Below are positions 15,578 to 23,753 of a stretch of 64,000 bases of DNA, one piece after another (positions within the stretch are counted from its first letter, which is position 1; each line of letters begins with the position of its first letter). The translations under genes were made by a program, and so were the position numbers. Below the pieces are notes generated by a model. It ran no database searches. It was given only the letters and a program-made list of their open reading frames with translations, and was not told the origin of the DNA. Source of the DNA: Deltaproteobacteria bacterium (GTDB lineage Bacteria; Myxococcota_A; UBA9160; UBA4427). Location: assembly GCA_029261855.1 (NCBI GenBank), contig JAJDAN010000013.1:168935-232934 (forward strand), given 5' to 3'.

Positions 15578-16858
15578 ATGGCCCCCATTTTCTCGCTCGT
15601 CCGAAGGTCGGTACTCGCGACGCTGCTGGTGCTCGCGTGCGGGGTGTCGCCCGCCGCGAGCGCAGAGGAGCCTGTCGATCTGTTCGGGACCTGGTTCGTC
15701 CTCATCCACTACCGCGACTCGTCCACCGCGAATGCCGACTCGGACCGCTGGGAGGACAAGGTCTGGAGGATCGAGAAGAAGGGCTCGCGCCTGCAGTGGG
15801 CCGAGTATCCGATCGTCGTCTTCAACGACGGTTCCGGCCGCTTCGGCCGCGTGGGCCGCAACCCGCGCGCGCGTCTGCTGCACAAGTGGGAGCCCAACGA
15901 CGGGCAGATGGAGGAGATTCGCGCCGGGCTGCAGGTGAACAGCCGTGGCTCGAAGACGAAAACCCTGCGCGGCTCGCCGAAGCGTGGCTACAAGTCGTTG
16001 AACGCGTCGCGCTCGACCTCCGCGCTGACCGTCGGCTACCAGGAGACCTGGTCGATTGACGATCCCACCGGGCTGCCGGTCTTCACCCGGGACGACGCCC
16101 TCGGCACGGAGGCCTCGCTGGCTTCGAACAGCAGTGACGTCGTCTCGGGCCGCACGCGCTACCAGACGCTCCAGGTGCTCGAGGGAGGCAATGTCCTGCA
16201 GGGCACCTACACCCGGGACGAGAACAAGAAGGGCACGTTCCGCCTGATCCGCGGTGGCGACGCGCGTGGCATCGAGAGCGACGGCCGAACACCGAACCAG
16301 AAGCAACAGCAACGCTTCCAGGAAGCGATCGCCTCCGGGATGGAGGACACGGCCTACGCAGACTTCCAGAAGTCCCTCGGCGACGACGTGGTCCGGGATC
16401 TGCGCCGGCAGATCGGCGAAGAGAAGATCACCGAGCTGTGGACCCGCTACTCGAAGCGCGTCATCGCAGGCGACAAGCGCGCCAAGCTCGAACTCATCGA
16501 TGCCATCGGCGAAGCCTACCTGGACTCGGTCCAGGTGGATCTGCGCAAGGCCCTCGCGGAAGGCGATGGCGACGTCCTGCTCTCGGGCAGTGATCGCAAG
16601 ATCGACCCGGACCGGCGGGCGATGATGGAGAACATCCGCAAGATCGTCGGCGAACAGCGGATCGCGGAGCTCGCGGCGAAATACGGCTCCCCGGTGCGTG
16701 CCGGCGATGCGGCCGCACAGGAAGCGCTCGCCCGGGACGTGCGAACCGCCTACGAGGACGCTTTGCGGGAAGCCTTCGTGAAGCGCCTGGAACAGGGCGA
16801 GCTCGAGGCGCTCGAGCAGTACCGGGAGATGCAACGCAGGGCGCAAGACCGGCGCTGA
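15578..16858 (+). CDS. exported protein of unknown function with duplicated C-terminal helical module
   Basis: Protein of 426 aa that I do not recognise. Residues 1-29 form a signal peptide ending ASAEE. The N-terminal part (about 33-235) is beta-rich with lipocalin-like phrases such as LFGTWFVLIHY and NVLQGTYTRDENKKGTFRLIRG. The C-terminal part holds two copies of a module of about 56 residues, at roughly 274-330 and 352-410, aligned by (I/L)RK(Q/I)(I/V)GE(E/Q)(K/R)I.EL..(K/R)Y and ending in (K/R).L..G. A GAGGAG ribosome binding site sits 6 nt before the ATG. It follows the DUF3047 gene by 47 nt in the same direction; joint export or a shared envelope role is possible. Confidence 0.7.
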   Translation: MAPIFSLVRRSVLATLLVLACGVSPAASAEEPVDLFGTWFVLIHYRDSSTANADSDRWEDKVWRIEKKGSRLQWAEYPIVVFNDGSGRFGRVGRNPRARLLHKWEPNDGQMEEIRAGLQVNSRGSKTKTLRGSPKRGYKSLNASRSTSALTVGYQETWSIDDPTGLPVFTRDDALGTEASLASNSSDVVSGRTRYQTLQVLEGGNVLQGTYTRDENKKGTFRLIRGGDARGIESDGRTPNQKQQQRFQEAIASGMEDTAYADFQKSLGDDVVRDLRRQIGEEKITELWTRYSKRVIAGDKRAKLELIDAIGEAYLDSVQVDLRKALAEGDGDVLLSGSDRKIDPDRRAMMENIRKIVGEQRIAELAAKYGSPVRAGDAAAQEALARDVRTAYEDALREAFVKRLEQGELEALEQYREMQRRAQDRR

Positions 16859-16896
16859 GGAAGGGCGCCGATTCGCGCCGCTGCGGTGGTAGACGG

Positions 16897-16909
16897 TAGA
16901 CTGCCGCCG
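16897..16909 (+). promoter_or_regulatory. −10-like TAGACT placed for a leaderless transcript
   Basis: TAGACT at 16897-16902 is followed by 6 nt and the GTG start of the CoA-transferase at 16909. No Shine-Dalgarno is present. This is the spacing expected when transcription begins at the start codon itself; no convincing −35 box is visible. Confidence 0.45.
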
Positions 16910-19347
16910 TGCTGTCGGCCTATCGCGTGCTCGACCTGACCAACGAAAGCGGTCTGCTCTGCGGGCAGTTGCTGGCGGATCTCGGGGCCGACGTCATCCA
17001 GGTCGAGCCGCCGGGCGGCTCCTCTGCGCGCCGCGTCGGTCCCTGGTGGAAGGACGAGCCGGGGCCCGAACGCTCCTTGTTCTGGTGGGCGTACGCGCGC
17101 AACAAGCGAAGCCTCGCGCTCGACATCTCCAGTGAAGAGGGCAGGGCGCGACTTCGTGGGCTTGCCGAAGGCGCCGACTTCTTCATCGAATCCGAGGCGC
17201 CCGGTCGCTTGGCGTCTCTCGGTCTCGGCTACGACGACCTCGCGGCAATCAACCCGAGCCTCGTCTACGTCTCGATCACGCCCTTCGGTCAGCAGGGCCC
17301 CAAGGCGGGTTGGGCCGCGACCGACCTGACGATCATGGCGTCGAGTGGTTGCGCGTACCTGTCCGGCGACGCCGACCGCCCGCCGGTGCGCTGCCGCGTA
17401 CCCCAGGCCCACGCTCATGCGGGCGCCGATGCGGCAGTAGGCGCGCTGATCGCTCATCTGGAACGTCGGCGCACCGGCTGCGGCCAGCATGTCGACGTGT
17501 CCGCGCAACAGTCGGCCACCCTCGGCACGATGTTCCGCAGTCTCGACGTGCCGCTCGAGCAGACGCCCGCCGTGAGGCGAGCGGGCGGCGTGCAGGTCGG
17601 GCGCGCGTTCTTGAAGAGCCGCTATCCCCTGGCCGACGGCTGGGTGATTCTCGGGCCGGGCTTCCTGCCGTCGACGGGGCACTTCATGAAGCGCCTGCTC
17701 ACGTGGGCGCTGGAGGAAGGGCTCGGCAGCCAGGCGCTGATCGACGAGGAATGGTCGAGCTTCGCGCTGCGCCTGGTGCGGGACGAGGTGGAGCCCGACG
17801 CCTACGACCCGGTGGACGCCACCCTGACCGAGCTGTTTGCGGGCAAGACCACCGCCGAAGTGATGGTCGCCGCCGTGGACCGTCGCCTGTTGATCGCGCC
17901 GCTGTTGCAGATGGACGAGGTGGTCGACAGCCCGCAGCTGGCGGCCCGCGACTTCTGCGTGACGCTCGAAGGCGATCCGGGCAGCGCCATGACCGGGGCC
18001 GTACGCCACCCGGGTGCCTGGGCGCGCTTCTCGGCGACACCGCTCAGCCTGGGACGGCCCGCGCCACGCCTCGATGCCCAGGCGGCCGCCATTGCCACAG
18101 AGCCGGCGCGTCGACCGGTCTTCGACAACCGGCCGGCGTCGCCCACCGCCGACGCCGCGCCGCCCCTCGACGGCGTGAAGGTGCTCGACCTGTTCTGGGT
18201 GCTCGCCGGCCCGGCCTCGACGCGCATGCTCGCAGACTACGGGGCAACGGTGGTGCGCGTCGAGAGCACGAGCCACATGGACACCCTGCGGGCGATCGCG
18301 CCGTATCACTACAGCAATCCACACCCCGAGTGTGCCGGCGCCTTCCAGAGCGCGAACGCCAACAAGCTCGGCATCACCCTGGATCTCCAGGGCGAGGCGG
18401 GGCGCGAAGTGCTGCACGATCTGGTGCGCTGGGCGGACGTCGTGACCGAGTCCTTCGCGCCCGGCGTGCTCGCGAACGCGGGGATCGACTACGAGGCCCT
18501 GCGCGCCATCAAGCCCGACCTGATCATGATCTCGAGCTGCTTGATGGGACAGACGGGTCCGTGGCGAACCTTTACGGGCTTTGGAAACCTGGCCGCCACC
18601 GTGACGGGCTTCCAGCAGATGGCAAGCTGGCCCGGCAACCCGCCCTCCGGTCCCTACGGCGCCTACACCGACTTCATCGCCGTGCGCTACAACGCGCTGG
18701 CGATCCTGGCGGCGCTCGAGCACCGCGCCCGCACGGGGGAGGGGCAGTACATCGACCAGTCCCAGGCAGAGGCAGCGCTTCACTTTCTGGCTCCGGCGTT
18801 CCTCGACTACACGGTGAATGGCAACGTGCAGAGCGCGGTCGGGAACGAAGACGGCGACCTGTTTCCGCACGGCGTGTTCCCCGCGGCGGGCGAGGACCGC
18901 TGGGTGGCCATCGCCGTACGCGACGACGCCGACTGGGCCGCGTTGTGTGGGGCGATCGAGCGAGACGACCTGCTGGCCCTGGGCGATCGATCGAGCCACA
19001 AGGACGTCATCGAAGCGGCGATCGTCGGGTGGACACGCGAGCGCGTCGCCGCCGACATCGAGCGCGTCCTGCAGGCGGCGGGCGTTCCCGTCCACGAGAC
19101 CCTGGACACGACCGGGCTCTTCGCCTGCGAGCAGCTGCAGTCGCGCGGGCACTTCATCGAGACCGCGCACGACATCTTTCCGACCACCACCGTCGAGAGC
19201 ACCCGGCTCTCGTTCTCGCGATCGACCGCTCGCCGCCCCGCGTCCGCACTGTCTGCCGGGCGCGACAACGAAGCGGTGCTCACGTCGATCCTGGGCTACG
19301 ACGCGGATCGCGTCCGCGACGTCCTGGCACGCGGGGCGCTGTCCTGA
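16909..19347 (+). CDS. tandem-domain CaiB/BaiF (family III) CoA-transferase
   Basis: Protein of 812 aa made of two complete family III CoA-transferase domains, about residues 1-395 and 420-800, twice the usual 390-400 aa. Both halves keep the N-terminal RVLDLT/KVLDLF...LADLGA/LADYGA...(I/V)..VE motif and the region around the catalytic Asp: GCGQHVDVSAQQ in the first half and GEGQYIDQSQAE in the second. Family III enzymes form interlocked dimers, so fusion may fix an intramolecular pair. It would move CoA between acids in acyl-CoA metabolism. It begins at GTG 16909 behind a −10-like box without a Shine-Dalgarno and is followed 29 nt later by the multihaem lipoprotein gene. Confidence 0.9.
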   Translation: MLSAYRVLDLTNESGLLCGQLLADLGADVIQVEPPGGSSARRVGPWWKDEPGPERSLFWWAYARNKRSLALDISSEEGRARLRGLAEGADFFIESEAPGRLASLGLGYDDLAAINPSLVYVSITPFGQQGPKAGWAATDLTIMASSGCAYLSGDADRPPVRCRVPQAHAHAGADAAVGALIAHLERRRTGCGQHVDVSAQQSATLGTMFRSLDVPLEQTPAVRRAGGVQVGRAFLKSRYPLADGWVILGPGFLPSTGHFMKRLLTWALEEGLGSQALIDEEWSSFALRLVRDEVEPDAYDPVDATLTELFAGKTTAEVMVAAVDRRLLIAPLLQMDEVVDSPQLAARDFCVTLEGDPGSAMTGAVRHPGAWARFSATPLSLGRPAPRLDAQAAAIATEPARRPVFDNRPASPTADAAPPLDGVKVLDLFWVLAGPASTRMLADYGATVVRVESTSHMDTLRAIAPYHYSNPHPECAGAFQSANANKLGITLDLQGEAGREVLHDLVRWADVVTESFAPGVLANAGIDYEALRAIKPDLIMISSCLMGQTGPWRTFTGFGNLAATVTGFQQMASWPGNPPSGPYGAYTDFIAVRYNALAILAALEHRARTGEGQYIDQSQAEAALHFLAPAFLDYTVNGNVQSAVGNEDGDLFPHGVFPAAGEDRWVAIAVRDDADWAALCGAIERDDLLALGDRSSHKDVIEAAIVGWTRERVAADIERVLQAAGVPVHETLDTTGLFACEQLQSRGHFIETAHDIFPTTTVESTRLSFSRSTARRPASALSAGRDNEAVLTSILGYDADRVRDVLARGALS

Positions 19348-19376
19348 GCGAACGGTCGCCGAGGCAAAGGGGCATC

Positions 19377-21776
19377 TTGCGCGCCGCCCGGCTCGCGGCG
19401 ATCGCCGTGCTGGGTATTGCGTGTGACGCGAACGTTCCCGGCGAACAGGCGCCCGCAGCCTCCGGCTCGCCCCAGGCGTCGCCCTCGCTTTCCGTCCCGG
19501 CCCGGGAGCCCGCCGGTTATGCCGACCCGGGCAGCTGCGGTGCTTGTCATCCCGCCGAGCAGGCGGCCTGGCACGGGTCGCATCACGACCGCGCGATGGA
19601 GCCCGCAACCGAAGCCAGTGTGCTCGGCGACTTCGACGACGCCGCCTTTACGCAGTTCGGCAGGACGACGCACTTCCGTCGCCGGGCGGGGCGCTACTTC
19701 GTCGAGACCGAGGGCCCCGACGGAGAGCCGACCGAGTACGAGGTGGCATACACCTTCGGCGTCGAGCCGCTTCAGCAGTACCTCATCGCCTTCCCGCGCG
19801 GCCGTCTGCAGTCGCTGGCGATCGCCTGGGACACGACTCGCGGGGAGTGGTTCTCGCTGTATCCCGACGAGAACATCACGGCCCGGGATCCGCTGCACTG
19901 GACAGGCCCGCTGCAGCGCTGGAACAGCATGTGCGCGGACTGTCACTCGACGGCCTTCGCCCGGGGATACGACGTCGCGGCGGACGCCTACGAGACCGAC
20001 TGGATCAGCGTGGACGTCAGCTGCGAGGCCTGCCACGGACCGGCGGGAGACCACATGCGCTGGGCCGAGGGCCTGACGCCGGGCGAGGTCGTCGCACCGC
20101 AGGCGGACCGAAGGTTGTCTGCCGCCCTCGGGACAGCCGTGCGCGAGGTCGAGACCTGCGCCCCCTGCCACGCCCGGCGTCACGCAGTGAGCGCGCGTGC
20201 AGTGCCGGGTGAGCCCCTGCTCGATCACTGGGCGCCAGAGCTGCTGCGCCCCGACCTCTACCACGCGGACGGACAGATCGACGCCGAGGTCTATGTCTAC
20301 GGGTCCTTCGTGCAGAGCAAGATGTACCAGAGAGGCGTGCGTTGCAGCGACTGCCACGAGCCCCACAGCCTGACCCTGCGCGCCGCGGGCAACGACCTCT
20401 GCACGCGCTGTCATTCTCCCGAAGCGAATACCCGTTTCCCGACCCTCGCCCATCGCGTGTACGATGCGCCCGAACACCACTTTCACGCACAGGGCTCGGC
20501 GGGAGCGGAATGCGTCGCGTGCCACATGCCCGCAAAGACCTACATGCAGGTGGATCCGCGGCGGGACCACAGCCTACGCGTGCCACGCCCGGACCTGACG
20601 GTCCGGATCGGAACCCCGAACGCCTGCAGCGGCTGCCATCGGGACCGGGACGCGGGCTGGGCCGCGGACTTCCTGGCGGCGCGCTTGCTGGAACGCTCTC
20701 TCACGGATCCCTCTCTCAAGAACCCCGCTCTCGAACAACACTGGGGCGAAGCGATCGCGGCCGGCCGTGCGGGGGATCCGGATGCGGTGACCCGGCTGCG
20801 CGCGCTCGCGGGCGATGTCGATGCCCCGGCCATCGCTCGCGCGACGGCCATCGAAATGCTCGCGGGTCGCTTCGGTGACGCGGCCGGCCTCTCGTTGCTG
20901 TCGGGCGCAGTCGGCGACGCCGATCCACTCGTGCGCGCCGCCGCCGCCCGCAGTCTCGAGTACGTCGACCCGGGTGCCGGCAACCCGTTGCTCGCGACGC
21001 TGTTGCGAGACGAGCGAAGGGCGGTTCGCGTCGAGGCGGCCCGGGTCCTGAGTGGCGCGCCCCCGGGTGCGTTGTCGGACGCGGATCGCGAGGCCTTCGC
21101 GAACGCTCTCGACGAATATCGCGACGCCCAGCGTGCGCTGGGTGACACCCCGGAAGCGCATTTGAATCTCGGGGTGCTCGCCGGCCGCCGAGGCTTGTCG
21201 ACCGCCGCAGAGGCCGCCTATCGCACCGCGATCCGCTTGCAGCCGGACTTCGTCCCCGCGCGGGTGAACCTCGCGAACCTGTTGAACGGCCAGACGCGCA
21301 ACGAGGAGGCGGAGATCGAGCTGCGAGCGGCGCTCGCGAGCGCCGAGCGGCTGGCAGCCGCGACGCCCACCACCGACCTCGAATCCGCTCCGGACCCGGC
21401 CCTGCGAGCCGGCGTCGGGGAGATCCACTACTCGCTGGGCCTGCTGCTCGCCGAGGTGGGTCGTCTGGACGAATCCGCGGATGCCCTCGGCCGGGGCGCG
21501 GCCTTGCTCGCGACGCGACCGCGCGCGCACTACAACCACGGGATCGCACTCCAGCGACTCGGTCGCGTGGCCGAAGCCGAGGCCGCCCTCTCGCGCGCGG
21601 AGGCCCTGGCCCCGGACGACCCCAGCTTCCAGCACGCGCTCGCGGTGCTGTACGCCCAGACCGGTCGCCGGGACGAGGCACTGGCACACGCGCGGCGGGT
21701 GGTTGCGCTGACGGGCGGCGCGCCCGGAACCCGCGAGCTGGTGAGCCAGATCGAGGCGATGCCCGCTACGCCCTGA
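19377..21776 (+). CDS. eight-haem c-type cytochrome lipoprotein with HEAT-like and TPR repeats
   Basis: Exported protein of 799 aa. The signal peptide ends in the lipobox LGIAC at about residue 18. Eight CxxCH haem-attachment motifs follow: CGACH (residue 54), CADCH, CEACH, CAPCH, CSDCH, CTRCH, CVACH and CSGCH, in the style of cytochrome c554/doubled-CXXCH proteins. A HEAT-like helical stretch covers about 450-570 and TPRs about 585-790. The TTG at 19377 was chosen because it is 4-5 nt after AAAGGGG and gives a proper signal sequence; the open frame extends far upstream inside the CoA-transferase gene in another frame. It probably transfers electrons in the periplasm while the repeats bind partners. 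The partner and the electron donor are unknown. Confidence 0.85.
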   Translation: MRAARLAAIAVLGIACDANVPGEQAPAASGSPQASPSLSVPAREPAGYADPGSCGACHPAEQAAWHGSHHDRAMEPATEASVLGDFDDAAFTQFGRTTHFRRRAGRYFVETEGPDGEPTEYEVAYTFGVEPLQQYLIAFPRGRLQSLAIAWDTTRGEWFSLYPDENITARDPLHWTGPLQRWNSMCADCHSTAFARGYDVAADAYETDWISVDVSCEACHGPAGDHMRWAEGLTPGEVVAPQADRRLSAALGTAVREVETCAPCHARRHAVSARAVPGEPLLDHWAPELLRPDLYHADGQIDAEVYVYGSFVQSKMYQRGVRCSDCHEPHSLTLRAAGNDLCTRCHSPEANTRFPTLAHRVYDAPEHHFHAQGSAGAECVACHMPAKTYMQVDPRRDHSLRVPRPDLTVRIGTPNACSGCHRDRDAGWAADFLAARLLERSLTDPSLKNPALEQHWGEAIAAGRAGDPDAVTRLRALAGDVDAPAIARATAIEMLAGRFGDAAGLSLLSGAVGDADPLVRAAAARSLEYVDPGAGNPLLATLLRDERRAVRVEAARVLSGAPPGALSDADREAFANALDEYRDAQRALGDTPEAHLNLGVLAGRRGLSTAAEAAYRTAIRLQPDFVPARVNLANLLNGQTRNEEAEIELRAALASAERLAAATPTTDLESAPDPALRAGVGEIHYSLGLLLAEVGRLDESADALGRGAALLATRPRAHYNHGIALQRLGRVAEAEAALSRAEALAPDDPSFQHALAVLYAQTGRRDEALAHARRVVALTGGAPGTRELVSQIEAMPATP

Positions 21777-21840
21777 AGCCGAGACCTGCGGCCCGGTCCG
21801 TGTCCGTCATGCGGACGGATCGGGGCTAGGGTTGGTGCCC

Positions 21841-22857
21841 ATGCAACCCGTCGTCGCAACCGCACACGCCCGGGTCGGGCTCCTCGGCAACCCGTCGGAC
21901 GGGTACGGGGGCAAGGCGATTGCGCTGGCGCTCGGGAACTTCCGCGCTCGCGTCCACCTGACGCCCGCCGAGCGCTTCGAGCTGATCCCGGGCGCGAGCG
22001 ACGGCGTGACCTTCGCGGACGCGCGCGCAGCCGTGGCCGACTTCGCAGCGACGGGATGCGACGACGGGCTGCGTCTGCTGCGCGCGGCACTGCACCGCTT
22101 CAGCGGCTACGCGCATGCGTTCGAACGCTTGCAGCCGGACGATCCGCGGCTTCGCTTCCGCATGGCATACGAGACCGACATCCCGCGCCAGGTGGGCCTG
22201 GCCGGCTCGAGCGCCATCGTCGTCGCGGCCCTTCGCGGGCTCGCCGAATGGTTCGACGTCGCGATTCCCCCGGTCGACCTGGCAGAGCTGGCCCTCGCCG
22301 CCGAGCTCGAAGACCTCGGGATCGCCGCCGGCGCCATGGACCGGGTCATCCAGGCTCACGAGGGGCTGCTTTGCATGGACCTCGCCGAGCCGCGCGGGCC
22401 CGGGTCGTACGAACACCTGGACCCGGCCGCGTTGCCGCCGCTGTTCGTGGCCTGGGACCTTCGGGGTGGCCAGGCATCCGGGCGGGCGCACGGCACCCTG
22501 CGCGCCCGCTGGCTGGCGGGGGATCCCGAGGTACTGGCCACCATCCAGGCCTTCCGGGCGCTCGTGGACGAGGGCGTTGCGTGCCTGCGCGACGGCGACC
22601 ATGCGCGCTTCCGGGCGCTCCTGAACGAGAACTTCGAGATGCGCACTCGCATCTTCGCGGTGTCCGACCGGGATCGCGCCCTGGTCGCGGTCGCCGCAGG
22701 GATGGGCGGTGCCGCCAAGCTGTGCGGTTCCGGGGGTGCGGTCGTCGGCATGGCGCCGCCGGGGGAGGCTGCCCGGGGCCTGGCGGATCTCGAGCGTCGC
22801 TACCGCGAGGCGGGCTTCGGCTTCCTTCGTCCTCAGCCCGTGCCGGCGCGCGCGTGA
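21841..22857 (+). CDS. GHMP kinase (glucuronokinase-like sugar kinase)
   Basis: GHMP-superfamily kinase of 338 aa. The N-terminal substrate motif is GLLGNPSDGYGGKAIA, close to plant and bacterial glucuronokinases; the ATP-binding motif P-x3-GLAGSSA appears as PRQVGLAGSSAIV near residue 115-127; the C-terminal glycine-rich motif is CGSGGAVVGM. It would phosphorylate a sugar at C1. Its stop overlaps by 4 nt (GTGA) the start of a sugar-1-phosphate nucleotidyltransferase, which strongly suggests a two-step activation of a free sugar, possibly glucuronate, to a nucleotide sugar. The ATG at 21841 is preferred over GTG 21832. A −10-like TAGGGT lies 8 nt before the ATG and no Shine-Dalgarno is visible. 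Confidence 0.82.
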   Translation: MQPVVATAHARVGLLGNPSDGYGGKAIALALGNFRARVHLTPAERFELIPGASDGVTFADARAAVADFAATGCDDGLRLLRAALHRFSGYAHAFERLQPDDPRLRFRMAYETDIPRQVGLAGSSAIVVAALRGLAEWFDVAIPPVDLAELALAAELEDLGIAAGAMDRVIQAHEGLLCMDLAEPRGPGSYEHLDPAALPPLFVAWDLRGGQASGRAHGTLRARWLAGDPEVLATIQAFRALVDEGVACLRDGDHARFRALLNENFEMRTRIFAVSDRDRALVAVAAGMGGAAKLCGSGGAVVGMAPPGEAARGLADLERRYREAGFGFLRPQPVPARA

Positions 22858-23606
22858 AGGCCTACCTGCTCGCCGCGGGCTACGCGACTCGCATGTATCC
22901 CCTCACCCGGGACCGTCCGAAGCCCCTGCTCGAGGTCGCGGGGGCGCCGATCCTGTCCCACATCCTCGAGCGCGTGCTGGCCCTCGACGACCTGTCGGAG
23001 GTCGTCGTGATCGCCAACGCGCGCTTCGCGAGGGCCTTCGACGACTGGGCGGCCGGTCTCGACGTGGGCGTTCCCGTTCGCGTCCTCGACGACGGCTCGA
23101 CGGACGACCACGACAAGCTCGGCGCCATCGGGGATCTGTCCTTCGCGTTGTCTCAGGTCCCCGTTGCGGGTGAGGACTGGTTGGTCGCCGCGGGCGACAA
23201 CCTGCTGTCCTTCGATCTGCGCAGCGTCCAGGCGCACTTTCTGGCCCACCGGGAGGCGTTGCTCTCGGTGCGGCGTGTCGAGCCGCCTACTCCCGGCCAG
23301 GCGTCGAAGTACAACGACGTGACCGTGGACGCCGCCGGCCGGGTCACGCGCTTCGAGGAGAAGCCGCTCCACCCGGTCTCGGACCTCGCGGCCATCGCCC
23401 TCTACTTCCTTCCCGCCTCGGTGGCGGAACTGCTGCCGCGCTACCTCGCACACGGTGGAAACCCCGACGCTCCCGGGCACTTCATCGCCTGGTTGGTCGG
23501 ACAGGTGCCGGTCCGCGCGGCGCCGGTACCCGGCGCATGGTTCGATATCGGGAGCATCGAAGGCCTGGCCCACGCCCGGGAGCACTTCGTTTCCCCATCC
23601 CGCTAG
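22854..23606 (+). CDS. sugar-1-phosphate nucleotidyltransferase
   Basis: Nucleotidyltransferase of 250 aa, the size of single-domain sugar-phosphate NTP-transferases. The N-terminal signature reads LLAAGYATRMYPLTRDRPKPLLEV (loop and catalytic Arg/Lys at residues 5-25), with a metal-binding Asp in VAAGDNLLSFDL near 112 and EEKP near 172. The GTG start overlaps the kinase stop. The pair would convert sugar to sugar-1-phosphate and then to NDP-sugar; if the kinase is a glucuronokinase the product would be UDP-glucuronate. Two copies of a hairpin-forming repeat begin directly after its stop codon. Specificity for nucleotide and sugar cannot be read from the sequence. Confidence 0.87.
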   Translation: MKAYLLAAGYATRMYPLTRDRPKPLLEVAGAPILSHILERVLALDDLSEVVVIANARFARAFDDWAAGLDVGVPVRVLDDGSTDDHDKLGAIGDLSFALSQVPVAGEDWLVAAGDNLLSFDLRSVQAHFLAHREALLSVRRVEPPTPGQASKYNDVTVDAAGRVTRFEEKPLHPVSDLAAIALYFLPASVAELLPRYLAHGGNPDAPGHFIAWLVGQVPVRAAPVPGAWFDIGSIEGLAHAREHFVSPSR

Positions 23607-23660
23607 CCGGCCGGAACCGCAGCTTCCGGCTTGCTGCGGGTGCGCGGCGTTCTGCCGCGC
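23607..23660 (+). repeat. REP-like two-hairpin element, copy 1
   Basis: A 54-bp unit beginning at the base after the TAG stop of the nucleotidyltransferase. It contains two perfect stem-loops: CCGGAA / TTCCGG around CCGCAGC, and GCGCGGC / GCCGCGC around GTTCT, separated by CTTGCTGCGGGT. It is identical over 54 bp to copy 2, 64 bp further on. Confidence 0.85.
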
Positions 23661-23670
23661 CCCGTCCTGG

Positions 23671-23724
23671 CCGGCCGGAACCGCAGCTTCCGGCTTGCTG
23701 CGGGTGCGCGGCGTTCTGCCGCGC
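23671..23724 (+). repeat. REP-like two-hairpin element, copy 2
   Basis: Second, identical copy of the 54-bp unit, separated from copy 1 by CCCGTCCTGG. The next gene starts 29 nt later, so the tandem pair fills almost the whole intergenic gap. Confidence 0.85.
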
Positions 23725-23739
23725 ACGGTCCCGGCCTGC

Positions 23740-23753
23740 TAGGATCCCGCGCG
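23740..23753 (+). promoter_or_regulatory. −10-like TAGGAT placed for a leaderless transcript
   Basis: TAGGAT at 23740-23745, then 7 nt, then the GTG start codon at 23753. There is no Shine-Dalgarno, and the sequence upstream is the repeat pair. Confidence 0.4.
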
